Source of the DNA: Unio delphinus
Lineage: Eukaryota > Mollusca > Bivalvia > Unionida > Unionidae
Length of the DNA: 64,000 bases
Reading direction: 5' to 3'
Assembly: GCA_029339505.1 (NCBI GenBank)
Contig: JAQISU010000169.1
Span: 6,254,001-6,318,000, forward strand
The notes under the pieces are model-generated. The model ran no database searches. It was not told the DNA's origin and worked only from the letters and a program-made list of their open reading frames with translations. Of the stretch, positions 1 through 12,189 are shown in pieces; within the stretch, counting starts at the first letter, position 1; each line of letters starts with the position of its first letter. Position numbers and translations under genes: made by a program.

Positions 1-31
<31 letters not shown>
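1..31. repeat. (AT)n microsatellite, left flank of Helitron
   Basis: Alternating AT run. The same kind of TA array resumes at 3398, so the Helitron between them appears to have inserted into one TA-rich target, as Helitrons do between A and T. Confidence 0.85.
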
Positions 32-32
<1 letters not shown>

Positions 33-222
33 CTAATATATAAAACTGAATGTTTGTTTGTTTGTGTCGTATGCGTTCCTATACCGTTAATCCGATTGCG
101 ATAAAACTTTGGTGAGTTGTTCTGCGCACGCCCGCGAAGGTTTCTGAATTAGTACAACCATTAAAATTGTAACAATTAACAAATGTGTTTTTACGACATT
201 TACCGTGTGTTCGCTGTGAACT

Positions 223-571
223 GTAGGCGCCTTTAGATACGTCACGTGATCGAACAGTAGGCGCCTTTAGATACGTCACGTGATCGAACAATAGGTGCCT
301 TTAGATACGTCACGTGATCGAACAGTAGGCGCCTTATATACGTCACGTGATCGAACAGTAGGAGCCTTAGATACGTCACGTGATCGAACACGGTCTGTAG
401 CGATACCTAATTTCGCGTGTCTTCGGTGTGAACTGTAGGCGCCTTAGATACGTCATGTTTACTTAGTTACGTTTGGTTCGCGCCTTGGTTACGTCAAACA
501 ATCGTGGTGTGAATTTGTACGTCACGTGATCGAACAGTAGGCGCCTTAAATACGTCACGTGATCGAACACG
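223..571 (+). repeat. 34-bp tandem repeats in Helitron leader
   Basis: About five consecutive copies (223-391) and one separate copy (about 538-571) of a unit reading GTAGGCGCCTTTAGATACGT followed by CACGTGATCGAACA. Each contains the palindromes GGCGCC and CACGTG. Leader pieces recur at 2840-2900 and 3090-3130. The array lies upstream of the replicase start at 744 and may be promoter or replication-related sequence; that role is inference. Confidence 0.8.
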
Positions 572-743
572 GTCTGGATTGGCTGAAACTATGATGACGT
601 AAATCAACAGCTGTATGAAATTCATAATCGGTGTACGTCATGTTTACTTAGTTACGTTTGGTTCGCGCCTTGGTTACGTCAAACAATCGCGGTGTGATTT
701 GTAATAGTCGTAACAAAGCATTACTTTCGCTGTCTAATCAATT

Positions 744-2710
744 ATGCCACCTAAACGAAAAGCTATTGGTCGATCTACACCTCAAGCACGAAAGATAAAG
801 GCATCACGAGCTTCAGAAACAGACGAGCAACGGAAAGTAAGATTGGAAAGCGTTCGAGTTTGCACTGCTCAAGCCCGATCATCTGAAACAGACGAGCAAC
901 GGAAAGCAAGATTAGAAACCGTTCGAGTTCGCACTGCTCAAACCCGATCATCTGAAACAGACGAGCAACGGGAAGCAAGGTTGCAAACCGTTCGAGTTCG
1001 CACCGCTCAATCCAGACGAACAATGCACGCTGATTTAAATCTTAGTGCATTCCATTATAATGCAAATTATGATTACAGTCTTCATCCAAGTGTGCTTATT
1101 GGAAAAATGGATAAATCATGCGTGTATTGCAATGTCCTCAAATTTAAGAATGAAACACCACGAATGTGCTGCGCGGGTGGAAAAGTGAAATTGCCAGAAT
1201 TACATTCACCACCTGAACCATTATCAACGTTGGTATCAGGTGACACAAGCCAATCGAAACATTTCTTGGCAAACATACGGAAGTACAATTCATGTTTCCA
1301 AATGACATCGTTCGGTGCAACAAATATCGTGCGCGAGAATTACATGCCAACATTTAAAGTGCAAGGTCAAATTTACCATCGTGCAGGATCACTACTACCA
1401 CTACCGAACGCAGATCACAAATTTCTTCAAATTTATTTCATGGGAAACACTCATGAACAAATCGATCAACGTTGTCAATTCAATACTGGCACTAAACGAG
1501 AAATAGTCGCTGCATTACAAACTTTATTCGATCAACACAACGAATTAATTCGATTGTTCAGAACTGCCCTTGAACAAATGCCAACTGATGACTACAAAGT
1601 CGTAGTTAGAGCAGACAAAACACCTGTCGGCCAACACGAAAGACAGTACAATGCACCAACAATTGATGAAGTGGCGATCGTTATAGTTGGCGAAGAATTT
1701 AACTCGCGTGATATAATTCTTCATCGCACAAATGGTGATGTTCAGCGAGTCTCAGAAACTCATCGCTCATACGACGGATTGCAATATCCGATTTTATTTT
1801 GGCAAGAAGAAGATGGATATCATTTCAACATCTTAATGAGAAACCCACAAACAAATGAGGAAACGAATAAGAAAGTCAGTGCCATGAAATACTATTCATA
1901 TCGATTGATGATTCGTAAAAACGCTGAAAATCATATCTTGAAATGTCGACAATTGTTCCATCAATAATACATTGTCGATATGTATGCGAAAATCGAAACC
2001 GAACGACTCCTCTACATTCGATTAAATCAAACCATGTTGCGTTCCGAAGAGTACATTCATTTACGTGATGCAGTTGTTAATGATGGCAATGTGAATCTCA
2101 ATGAATTCGGAAAAATGGTCATACTACCGGCCAGATTTACAGGGAGTCCACGGCACATGCATGAATACGCACAAGATGCAATGACATATGTTCGCGCATA
2201 TGGCCGTCCAGATTTGTTTATTACCTTCACATGCAATCCGACGTGGGATGAAATACAAGAACTTTTGTTACCTGGACAATCATCATTGGATCGTCATGAT
2301 ATTTCCGCGTGTGTGTTCAAACAAAAATTGAAATCTTTAATAGATTTCATTGTCAAGCGTCATGCTTTTGGAAAGACACGCTGTTGGATGTATTCCATTG
2401 AATGGCAAAAAAGAGGTTTGCCACATGCACACATTTTGATATGGTTCATCCAAAAAGTCACACCAGATCAAATTGATCAAGTCATCTCAGCAGAAATAAC
2501 AGATGTCGATATTGATAAAGACTTATTTGAAGTCGTCACCAAAAACATGATTCATGGTCCATGTGGCATACTCAACAACAATTCACCATGCATGTCTGAT
2601 GGGAAATGCACGAAACGATACCCAAGACACTTACTTGCCGAGACTATCACTGGTAATGACGGATATCCACTCTATCGTCCGCGATCAACTGAAGATGGTG
2701 GCAAATCCAT
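744..2710 (+). pseudogene. Helitron replicase (Rep domain), truncated
   Basis: Encodes the N-terminal and rolling-circle initiator part of a Helitron Rep-helicase. The first 90 residues are basic with three tandem copies of a 27-28-residue unit containing SSETDEQRKARLE. Two Cys pairs (CVYC and CC, near residues 125-145) look like a zinc-binding region. The second segment (from 1980) has FTCNPTWDEIQ and the HUH motif in GLPHAHILIWF at 2415-2447. An in-frame TAA at 1965-1967 splits the two parts. Coding homology stops near 2710, before the catalytic tyrosine region and the whole Pif1-type helicase, so about half the usual length is present. It cannot encode an active replicase. Confidence 0.88.
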
Positions 2711-2716
2711 AACTTT

Positions 2717-3200
2717 ATGTTTGTGTCGTATGCGTTCCTATACCGTTCATCCGATTGCGATAAAACTTTGGTGAGTATCAACAGCTGTATGAAATTCATA
2801 ATCGGTAGCGATACCTAATTTCGCGTGTGTTCGGTGTGAACTGTAGGCGCCATAGATACGTCATGTTTACTTAGTTACGTTTGATTCGCGCCTTGGTTAC
2901 GTCAAACAATCGCGGTGTGAATTTGTAATAGTCGTTAGAAAGCATTACTTTCGCTGTCAAATCAATTATGCCACCTAAACGAAAAGATATTGGTCGATCT
3001 GATTGCTATAAAACTTTGGTGAGTATCAACAGCTGTATGAAATTCATAATCGGTAGCGATACCTAAAATCACGTGTGTTCAGTGTGAACTGTAGGCGCCT
3101 TAGATACTTCACGTGATCTAACACGGTCTGGATTGGCTGAAACTATGATGACGTAAATCAAAAGCTGTATGAATTCATAATCGGTAGCGATACCTAAAAC
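2717..3200 (+). repeat. Duplicated Helitron 5' leader segments
   Basis: After the truncated replicase, sequence from the element's own left end restarts. 2717-2775 matches 60-115, 2776-2990 matches parts of 606-780 including the replicase start (second ATG at 2968, only about 11 codons retained), and 2998-3200 repeats parts again. This looks like template switching or nested partial copying during rolling-circle replication. Confidence 0.8.
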
Positions 3201-3396
3201 GCCTTCGGTAAGGTAACCACTTATTGTGGGCTCGATAAATACCACTAAATAATCTGATATGCTTTCCAGAAACCACTCAAATAGTCTATTAAAACACACT
3301 TTCTTTCTTTCAGTAGCATTGCAACGCATGCCAGGATTAAAACACAAACACTTTCTTTCTTTGAGTGGCATTGCAACGCATGCCGGGTACTTGCTA

Positions 3397-4313
<917 letters not shown>

Positions 4314-4538
4314 GTGTCTATAAGTGTCAGAATTGAGATCTTCTCCAAGGAACAGCATCTTCTTGGATGGGAACATGCTGAGATTCCGGGAGTGGTGAAA
4401 GGAGTGGATGGAATGGGACGTCACGTGACAGCAAGTCTAATTAGGGATCACATTGCCAAATGTGAACATCAAACGGAGAGTGTTAGGAAAACATATTTCA
4501 TAGAGACTATAAATGAAATACTCACGCTGTGCGTGTGA
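4314..4538 (+). CDS. Unrecognised 74-aa ORF
   Basis: Continuous ORF with protein-like composition (contains HHVTASLIRDHIAKCEH-like polar helix character, two Cys) but no family I recognise. It could be an exon of an upstream part of the receptor gene, but a GT donor in a phase compatible with the 5309 exon is not evident. It may be a decayed transposon fragment. Low confidence that it is coding. Confidence 0.2.
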   Translation: MSISVRIEIFSKEQHLLGWEHAEIPGVVKGVDGMGRHVTASLIRDHIAKCEHQTESVRKTYFIETINEILTLCV

Positions 4539-4881
4539 GCATGATTTCTGTAGAAAATCCATGTCTCAAGCGCAATCGTAGAGACTTGAATTCTAAGTGT
4601 ACCAGGGATTGTTTCTGTGAATAATTTATTTTATTGTTTTTATTAAACATTTTTCCCATAAAACTTTCCTAATAGTACTCGGTAATGTTCTTCAAATAAA
4701 GGTAGTATGCTTTAAAAATAATATTTTAAACGTTACTAGATTGAGGGTCATAACTCAAAAGAAATGGATAAAGTATGTTTATCATTTGAATTCTCTTAGT
4801 TCTTTCTTCAATACGCTTCACAGAGTACATAGTGACAGAGTATGGCTATGCTGACGATTAAACTACTACTCGGATAAAGGG

Positions 4882-5031
4882 ACCTCGATTAGCCGAGTAG
4901 TCTTAAGCGCTCTCCGTTAATGATCACTGCCAGATAACCTCTGTGTGCGTGGGTTCGAGTATCCGTACATGTATTTTGATCAATGTGGGTATGTGAGAAA
5001 GCTTGCCAGTAGCTTCTCATCGATCGGTATT
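4882..5031 (+). mobile_element. SINE-A copy 1 (tRNA-derived, truncated)
   Basis: Has a tRNA-like head: an A-box-like TAGCCGAGTAGTCTTAAGCG and a B-box GGTTCGAGT. The family-specific body GTGAGAAAGCTTGCCAGTAG follows. It stops before the 3' half seen in the 48.7-kb copy, so it is 3' truncated. Confidence 0.75.
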
Positions 5032-5308
5032 TCTATAACAACAAAGTCTAGGATACATGTATTTAGCTTAAATATTAAAGTGACCAAGACAAATCCACTC
5101 CTTCGATTATTTTAGGCTTTTTGAGATAAACCAATGAGCTCAAATGTTTTTGAAATTGAGGCAAAATATGCGTATGTCAGAAAGTTTTTAATCCATACGC
5201 AAGACATGTTGATTGTCTAACAACCACGAAATATTTCCGTTCTCTCGCTTAGGCAAATGAGGAACAATACAGCTGAGGTACTAAAACAAAGTTTTCTTTT
5301 CTTCCTAG

Positions 5309-5644
5309 TGTGAGAAAATAACCGGTCAAGGTTTCACAACAGGAGCTTATATGTGTCTTTGCCTGCCTCGATATTACTTCCCAGACAAGAATGCTGAAAT
5401 CAAAGCCTTCAGCGGGAAAGATCTGGAGACTTACTTCCGGTCTGAAACATCAACGGAGAATCCAGAAGGAATCCTGTTTAGATGTATGCCGTGCGCTCGT
5501 GGCTGCGAAACGTGTGAGGACGATTCCCCGTGTCTTTATCAAAGTAGCGACAGCATCAGGCTTACCATGATGGCTTTGATATTATTGAACATCACCATCA
5601 TGTGTTGTCTTTCTGTGGCAACTTTCATCTACAGAAAAAAACTT
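5309..5644 (+). CDS. Receptor exon 1 of 7 seen: Cys-rich linker and TM1
   Basis: Acceptor CTTCCTAG then TGTGAG; donor AAACTT then GTGAGT. 112 codons in phase 0 at both ends. It begins CEKITGQGFTTGAYMCLCL, giving EGF-like Cys spacing, then CMPCARGCETCEDDSPC, then a hydrophobic helix (MMALILLNITIMCCLSVATF) and basic YRKK at the cytosolic side, which is TM1. The exon opens mid-protein, so upstream exons must exist. Confidence 0.88.
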
Positions 5645-7320
5645 GTGAGTTTATTATAGTAAATTTCTTAATAATTTAATGACAATTCTTCATAATGAAT
5701 ATTCTGCCATACTTAACAATCTGCGTAAAACTCAGAGTCAGATCTGCCATCATACTCCATGGAGTTATACTCTGGCAGATCTGCCAATATATACCATGGA
5801 GTTATACTCTGGCAGATGTGAATCTAAGATGCTTGGTTGAGACCTAAAATATAGAACTAGTAACATAGACCTGAACTATCATAGTATTATTATGCGCCAG
5901 AAGTTGTATGTGGAATGCATTTTTAGGTAACCAAATTGTATTTTCTGCGAAAAGGATTGGTTGGATTTTTCTAAAGTTAGGAGACCTAACCTTAACCGAG
6001 AAGACAAAATACATTTTGTTTTAAGAATATCAGTATGCTTAAGAGAATATTAACACTTGGATTAAACTATGTATACAAATCACAGACACAATATCATTCC
6101 AGATGTACTCGCAGAAACGTGTTTATGTTTTACAGAAAAGAAGACTCCGATATAGTTTTAAACGTTAAGGACAATGGGTCTAATAATAGACCAATTCTAA
6201 TTATGTTGTTCTCGTTGTCATATGGTAAAATTACCCAATGTGTCTTGAGTCTCTTCGGAATTTACAGTTAGCATACAAAATGACAAGTCGTTCTTACCTT
6301 ACATCAGCATGTCAGGTAATAGAGATATCTGTACCAATATTAAATTTATTATGCAAGAACGTTTAGCAATAATAAACAGACAAATACATCCAGAGATTAT
6401 AATTATATCACTGTTTATTTATGCACTACACTAAGTCACTAGACCAGCAAGACTAAGACGATTAGTGAAGAAGCTGCTTTCAGTGGAGCGTATATAACAC
6501 CAGATATTACATTTGTACTTACTGGCTTGCAATTAAATTTAGGGTGCTAGTAATTGAAGCCGCTTGATCTTGGCAAATATCGTAGAACTTAACAAGGAAC
6601 ATTTCTAAGATAATGTTTTTTTTCCGATATGAACTGTTTCAATGTTAGTTGAGCCCTGCTTCCTTGATACACCAATTACGACAGTGTAAGTATGTTCAAT
6701 GGTTCAAGTCAAGTGAATAATGCCATATATATGGCATGTGATACTGAGGTCCACATAAAATCGCAGAGAACAGTTTAGTATACCATGTAATAGAAGGGAT
6801 TTATCTATATCCCGGCTGATTTGATGTAAGACATCGGCGGTGATAACTTGAAGAAAAAAACGACTATCCCTGTCTCTAGGGACGGCTAGGTGCGCCCTAC
6901 ACTAAAGAGACGATTTTCCCACGGGACTGACAAACCGATGACCTTTTTGGTCTAAAGTTATGATATTAGTGAAAGGTTCAGTATATATTGTTCACTCATC
7001 AAATAATTTGACATTTTTAAACATTATAAATAATGAAATGGAACTGCGTTGTGGTAAATGTTAGTTGTCTGAGACGTTTACATCTTTAATGCAACATTAT
7101 TGGTATTTAAAGATAATGATTATTTGTGTACAAGTTTGGATGGATCAAAAAGTGTAGACAAAGCAAAAAATGTAACAAAATTTACTTACAAAATAATATA
7201 AATATTTCGTTTGTTTTCAAACATGAAAAGATATACAACAATACCTCAGGAAATATGCTGGTTTACATTTAATCATGATAACATTGTATTATCAGCAGCA
7301 TGCATCAAAACAAGATACAC
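5645..7320. other. Intron 1, first part
   Basis: AT-rich intron. It holds the fold-back repeat at 5740-5819 and no recognisable coding sequence. The ORF at 6035-6271 has no motif or splice support. Confidence 0.7.
5740..5819. repeat. Fold-back palindrome, one and a half copies
   Basis: AGATCTGCCA at 5740-5749 pairs with TGGCAGATCT at 5773-5782, enclosing the palindrome ACTCCATGGAGT. A second overlapping copy of the right arm (CCATGGAGTTATACTCTGGC) follows to 5819. The arms could form a stem of over 20 bp in DNA or pre-mRNA. Confidence 0.8.
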
Positions 7321-7324
7321 CGCA

Positions 7325-7610
7325 GTACGAGAGTAGTAAGGTGGGATACCCTGGCGTCAAGGGAAAATCTAGTCAAAAAGGGCTTGGGACACTATGGCGT
7401 CAGAACGGTGGGACTGTATAGCGTCTACAGGTGGGACTGTATAGCGTCAATGGAAATTGAATATGGTGGGACTGTATAGCGTCAAGGGGAATTTAACATG
7501 CGAACTATTTGGGACTATTTAGTGACAAGGAAAATTTAACATAGTGGGGCTATATAGCGTCAAGGGAAATTTAACATGGGGAATATTATTTTTATTTGGA
7601 CCTGTCTAGC
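7325..7610 (+). repeat. Irregular minisatellite, core GGGACT..TATAGCGTCAAG
   Basis: About seven degenerate copies, spaced 33-60 bp, of a core GTGGGACTGTATAGCGTCAA with a variable filler such as GGGAAATTTAACATG. It is intronic and non-coding. Confidence 0.75.
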
Positions 7611-7839
7611 GACAAGGAAAATGGAGGCAAAGAAAGCAAATATCTTTTCGAGGTATATGAGTGGCCCTGAAAAGGGCCTTTGGGTACTTCTTCTTCTTTT
7701 ATTTTCTGCCGTTGTTCCACCACCTTTTGATTTTATTAATGATTCCCTTTTTCTTCTTCTTTTCGTTATCGGGAATCCAGTCAGGATGTCCCATAGCTCT
7801 AAACTTCTCTTGTATCTTTATTCAATTGTTATTTAATCT

Positions 7840-8280
7840 TTAAAATTCCTCTTTCTTTATTTTTTTGTTTTCATTGTCCTTTCTCTCCTTACTCCAGTTA
7901 TCTTTTATCTTCTTCACTTCTTCTAATAGCTCCTTTCTCATCAGTTCTTCGGCTTTCATGAGCTGGTCCAAACCATTTTGGACATGGGGCCACTCTGTGA
8001 AGATATTATCCGAAAAACACTTTACGTTTTCGACAATATCTATCACTTCCTTTAATGTTCCCACTCTGACAAAGGGTGGGTTAATGCAGCCTCGTAACGT
8101 TTCGGGTTTTTCTTTTAGCATTCCTTCAAAGAGCTCCCTGGCTATTTTCAGTCTGTTTGCAAAGTCCAGGCTGTTCGTAAACTTCCATTCATTATGTAGT
8201 TTTTCCACTACATATTCCCCGTCTAATATCCAGAAATAGCTTTGTCTTAAATTGTTGAATAAAGTTGATGCTGTCACCAT
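7840..8280 (-). CDS. Unrecognised 146-aa charged ORF in intron
   Basis: Intact antisense ORF with strongly protein-like composition: an N-terminal aromatic-rich half and a C-terminal heptad-like, Lys/Glu-rich segment (residues about 105-146, e.g. LMRKELLEEVKKIKDNW) predicted to be coiled coil. I do not recognise the family. About 300 bp upstream on its strand is a GC-richer stretch (8340-8560) that could be its leader. Likely origin: the ORF1 or gag-like gene of a retroelement, or an unrelated nested gene. It lies antisense within receptor intron 1. Confidence 0.4.
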   Translation of the reverse strand: MVTASTLFNNLRQSYFWILDGEYVVEKLHNEWKFTNSLDFANRLKIARELFEGMLKEKPETLRGCINPPFVRVGTLKEVIDIVENVKCFSDNIFTEWPHVQNGLDQLMKAEELMRKELLEEVKKIKDNWSKERKDNENKKIKKEEF

Positions 8281-8885
8281 TTTCTATGGCTATTCTGTGG
8301 AATGGTTCTAATTTTTTTTAAAATATGAATTAAGGTCGCATGCGCAACTATGTGCTTTCGCGACCAGTTAATGCCCGAGGGTCGGGCTATTTAATATGTC
8401 GGGACCAAAGGTAACTTTGACTACACTAGGCTGTGTTGTCGCAGTCTCCCCGGCACCCGCGTTAAATGGCAGTCTCGCCTTAGAGTAACATGTCGGGTCA
8501 CTGCAAAGCAGGAAGGCACCCGGTTTAGGAAAGCTAGTTTGTTAAATTGTTTCACTCTAGTTAAAGACATAATCCAATCGGTTTGATATCTTATTACTTC
8601 TAAAATGAAGTATTAAGTATTTGTGTAATTAGTGTGTTGCCAAATAGTTTAGTTGTACTTTACATCAGTGTGAGAATAGGCCGAGCATGAAATCAAGATT
8701 TCCATCTAATCAGAACCAGTGTTACGTAAAAGTAGATAAAGTCCAATGGATCAGTCATGTTTTCGTCGACAATCAGGTTAGCCTATTTCTGTTTTTCCAC
8801 ACTCCTGGATGTTGCCATTGTTTACGCTTGAAACGCCCGGTTCGCATTTACTTCTAATCTAGTCCAGTTTTACTATGGACAGAAA

Positions 8886-8920
8886 AAATACCAATAATGT
8901 GTAAGCCACCTGTGCAATTA
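8886..8920 (+). repeat. Short direct repeat, copy 1
   Basis: TGTGTAAGCCACCTGTGCAA with preceding similarity (AGTCCAGTT...GGACA...TACC) is found again at about 11690-11750. The two copies flank the 9.6-11.3-kb LINE region and suggest an older repeat family split or duplicated around it. Confidence 0.6.
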
Positions 8921-9189
8921 TATCAAATTCATATAGTCATAGAAGTTGTCATCTTTATTATCAATAAATATTTCTAGTACATAGTGTACATGTTGTAGGT
9001 CCTTAAATTTAATTGCTAAAATGTCTTAGTGACATAAATGAGTCTAGTCACTGTTAGGTATTTTAGCTTGTTAATTTTGAGCGGTGGTCAAAATTGATCA
9101 AGTTAGATTTCGAGAAAGAGATTGTTCGAAAAGGGTTCTCGTACCAAATGAGAACCCTGGGAAAAAAATTAGAGTTGGAGTTGGGTGTG

Positions 9190-9600
9190 TGTCGTGTTAT
9201 TTCATTTCTTCCTTCTTCTTTTTCTCTTCTTTTTTCCTTTCTCTTTCCCACTTTCTTCCTACTCCCTTCTTCCCTCTTTCTTTCTTTTTCCTTCTTCCCT
9301 CCTTCTTTTCCCTTTCTTTTTACTTTTTCTTGTCGGTTGGTTGGTGTTATGTTTCCTTGAGCTATCACTATTTGATCCCGGTGTTCTCATCACACTTGTA
9401 TTTATCTTGCCACTTGTCGGTTGACTGGTTTTACTGTACCTACATTGTGCCACTACTTAGTGTAATGTTCTCTTTCCCCCCCCCCTTCTCCTTCTTCCCT
9501 TTCTCCCCTTTCTTCCTTTTTTTCCTCGCATTACAATGTTTATATTATCCCCTCTTTTCCCTTTCTTTCCCCTTTTCTCTTTGATTATATATATTTATTT
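9190..9600 (+). repeat. Polypyrimidine (C/T) tracts
   Basis: Two long C/T-only stretches (about 9205-9345 and 9465-9580), including a run of C near 9476. ORFs through them are compositional artefacts. On the other strand they are polypurine and could form triplex or H-DNA. Confidence 0.85.
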
Positions 9601-9609
9601 TATGGTAAT

Positions 9610-11260
9610 GTTAAGTGGTTCTGCTTTTTTAAGCTAGCGGTATTACTATCCGCTCTGGCTCCTTTAACCGATATGGCCTCGTTAATTATTTATTTATTTG
9701 GTAGTTATAACATTTATTTTTTGTCTGTTTATTTAAGGCATTGCTACGTGGGTCTGCTTTTGAGCTAGCGGTGTTATTATCTGCTCTGGCCCCTTGATTG
9801 ATAAATATTAACTCTATGGTTATGTTTATGTTTATTTATTTATTTGATGGTTTTGATATTTATATTTTGTGTTTTCTGTCTATTGATTTTAGGTAATTAA
9901 ATATATTTATATAGGTAGTATTTACGTTTTTGTTATACCTTTTATCTAGAATGGGGGAATGATGTAACTGAGTCAAGTTTTCTTTGTTGTAGTTGTAGGA
10001 CGGTACGTTGTCGACGGTATTTGTTACATATGTTGAATACATGTTCCAATGTTTCAGCTTCTGGACAGTGTGGACATTTATCCGGCGTGGTATATGTTTC
10101 ATAAAACTGCCATTTAGTAGTGTTTTACCTGTTCTGATTCTGTTGATGATTTTAATATCAATGGCTGCCAGGCTTTTTGGTAAACTTTGGGTTCTAGTGA
10201 CCTCTTTTTGTATTTGGTATAGATGTCAACCCTTTGTGGAGTTTTCCCATTGTTGTTGTCATTTATTATTAATTCTATCCCTGACTTGACTATATAGTTC
10301 CTGAGTGTTGTACTGTACGGGTTCAATTCGGTCTTTCCTCGGACTGCTTTTTGCTGCTTGGTCTGCTTTTTCATTTCCAGCCAAATTGATGTGAGATGGC
10401 ACCCACAAGAAGTGTATGGTTTGGTGTGATTTATCTGCTTCCCTGATGGTCAGCATAGTGTCCTCTAGCAGGTTTTATCTACTTTTGGAATTACCTGTCT
10501 CAATACTTTCAAGTACACTAAGTGAGTCTGTTATGATGACGTATTGTTTTGATTTTGTGTTAATATCCATTTTAGGGCTCGGTTGATGGCCCAGAATTCC
10601 GCGGTATATATGGAACAGTCATCCGGTAGTCTTGTCGTAAATGTGTTCTGATGTTCTGGGATCACTCCCGCTGCCGCCGTTCTATGTAGTTCTTTAGATT
10701 TTTGAATATCCATCATAGTTGCTGTTGACGAGGCTTTGTACTTGTGTTAATGTGATATTGGGGTTGTCGCGCTTATGTACCAGTTGGATTGCTGTAAGGT
10801 TGATGTTATGTTGATTATTTCTCCAAGGTCCTTGATAAGTAGTTGTTCTGCTTGGAGTTCTATTTGATTGAGTTCTTTGCAGAGTGTGTGTATTTTGTTA
10901 GCTGCTGGAGGATGTGGTAATAGTCTGGAGCTAAAGGTGGTTTGACATTTACTTATTATGTTTCTGGTGGGATTGATCTTCTTATGTATTGAGATTCTAC
11001 AGGCGTATCTAAGTATGTGTTCTTCTCTTCTCAGTTGTAATGGTGGTTCACAGGATTTGAAGTTCTTCCAGGGAGGTGTTCGGTAATGCACCGGTACAGA
11101 GTCTAAGTGCTCTATATTGGATGTTGTCTAATTGTCTAAGTGTTTCCTTGCTGGCTGAGGAATAGATCAGGCAGCCATAGTCTATCTTAGCTCGGATTAA
11201 AGATTTGTAGATCATTAGCATAGTTTGCTGATCAGCTCCCAATGTAGTACCTTTGATGTT
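9610..11260 (-). mobile_element. LINE 3' part with RNase H, decayed
   Basis: Read on the minus strand, 11048-11242 gives the C-terminal reverse-transcriptase domain (KSLIRAKIDYGCLIYSSAS). It continues with frame changes through 10747-11091 (PPLQLRREEHILRYACRI). An RNase H domain follows: IYTAEFWAINRALKWI at about 10565-10620, VIITDSLS near 10530, and FLWVPSHINLAGNEKADQAAK at about 10320-10395. RNase H points to the I/Outcast/Loa-type group. The endonuclease and RT core are missing (5' truncation). 9610-9860 contains two related copies of a CTGCTTTT..AGCTAGCGGT segment, probably 3' UTR. Several stops and frameshifts make it a pseudogene. Confidence 0.82.
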
Positions 11261-11689
11261 TTTAAGTATGTGAATGGTTCTAATGAATGAATTATGGTTT
11301 TAAGTGATTTACACTACCAATTAATATGGTAGTGATTTAGATTTTCCCGTGAGGAAGGAATGGTGCCACATCTCCACGGGTGTTTATGCATACATAGTAT
11401 GCTATTTAATTTGGTCGTCATGCCGCACCCCTATAAGGGGCTATCGACATGAATGAAAGACCTAGGTGAGTGGGAATAGAACAGCCACGCACTCAACCCT
11501 ATCAACCAATCAGAGGATGCACAGCTAGAGATGCAATGGCACCAAATGATGACTAGTGAAAAATGGTTTCCACTTCTAGTCATTTGCTGGTGTTGGAGTC
11601 AGGCAGCGGAGGAGGAGGAAAAGGATCTGTGAACTGGCACTTTGATGTCGTTCGTCTTGCACGCCCTAGCCTTATCAAATCGAGTCCAG

Positions 11690-11750
11690 TTGTTGCTAGT
11701 GGACACCCTATACCGATATTGTGTAAGCCACCTGTGCAATTGAGTCAATC
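11690..11750 (+). repeat. Short direct repeat, copy 2
   Basis: Counterpart of 8886-8920, same orientation, sharing TTGTGTAAGCCACCTGTGCA. Confidence 0.6.
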
Positions 11751-11869
11751 TTTCAAGTTATATTTTTTTTATGGCCGACACTTGAGTACATATATATCAA
11801 GCACAGAGCTGAAGGAAAACATCCCGTACACTCACTTTTCATATTATATTCAATTCACAAGACATACAA

Positions 11870-12071
11870 TCTATCATCCAACCACGGAGAAGCAGCCAAA
11901 CAAACCACATAATTTACTATTCAATATCACACCATTTACCATCCACACACGGGGAAGCAGCCAAACAAACCACATAATTTACTATCCAATATCACACCAT
12001 TTACCATCCACACACAGGGAAGCAGCCAAACAACCACATAATTTACTATTCAATATCGCACCATTTACCAT

Positions 12072-12127
<56 letters not shown>

Positions 12128-12182
12128 GGAAGCAGCCAAACAAACCACATAATTTACTATCCAATTTCACACCATCTGCCAT
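11870..12182 (+). repeat. About 65-bp minisatellite with internal (CA)n
   Basis: Four copies of a unit containing GGGGAAGCAGCCAAACAAAC, CACATAATTTACTATTC and CACCATTTACCATCCACACA. In the last spacer the CACA has expanded into a (CA)n array at 12073-12125. The long ORF over it is a repeat artefact. Confidence 0.88.
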
Positions 12183-12189
12183 GCCTCAG

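Noticed and set aside
9084..9584. 166-aa and overlapping ORFs rich in Phe, Ser and Leu
   Set aside because: They run through C/T-only tracts; any frame of such a tract is open. Composition artefact.
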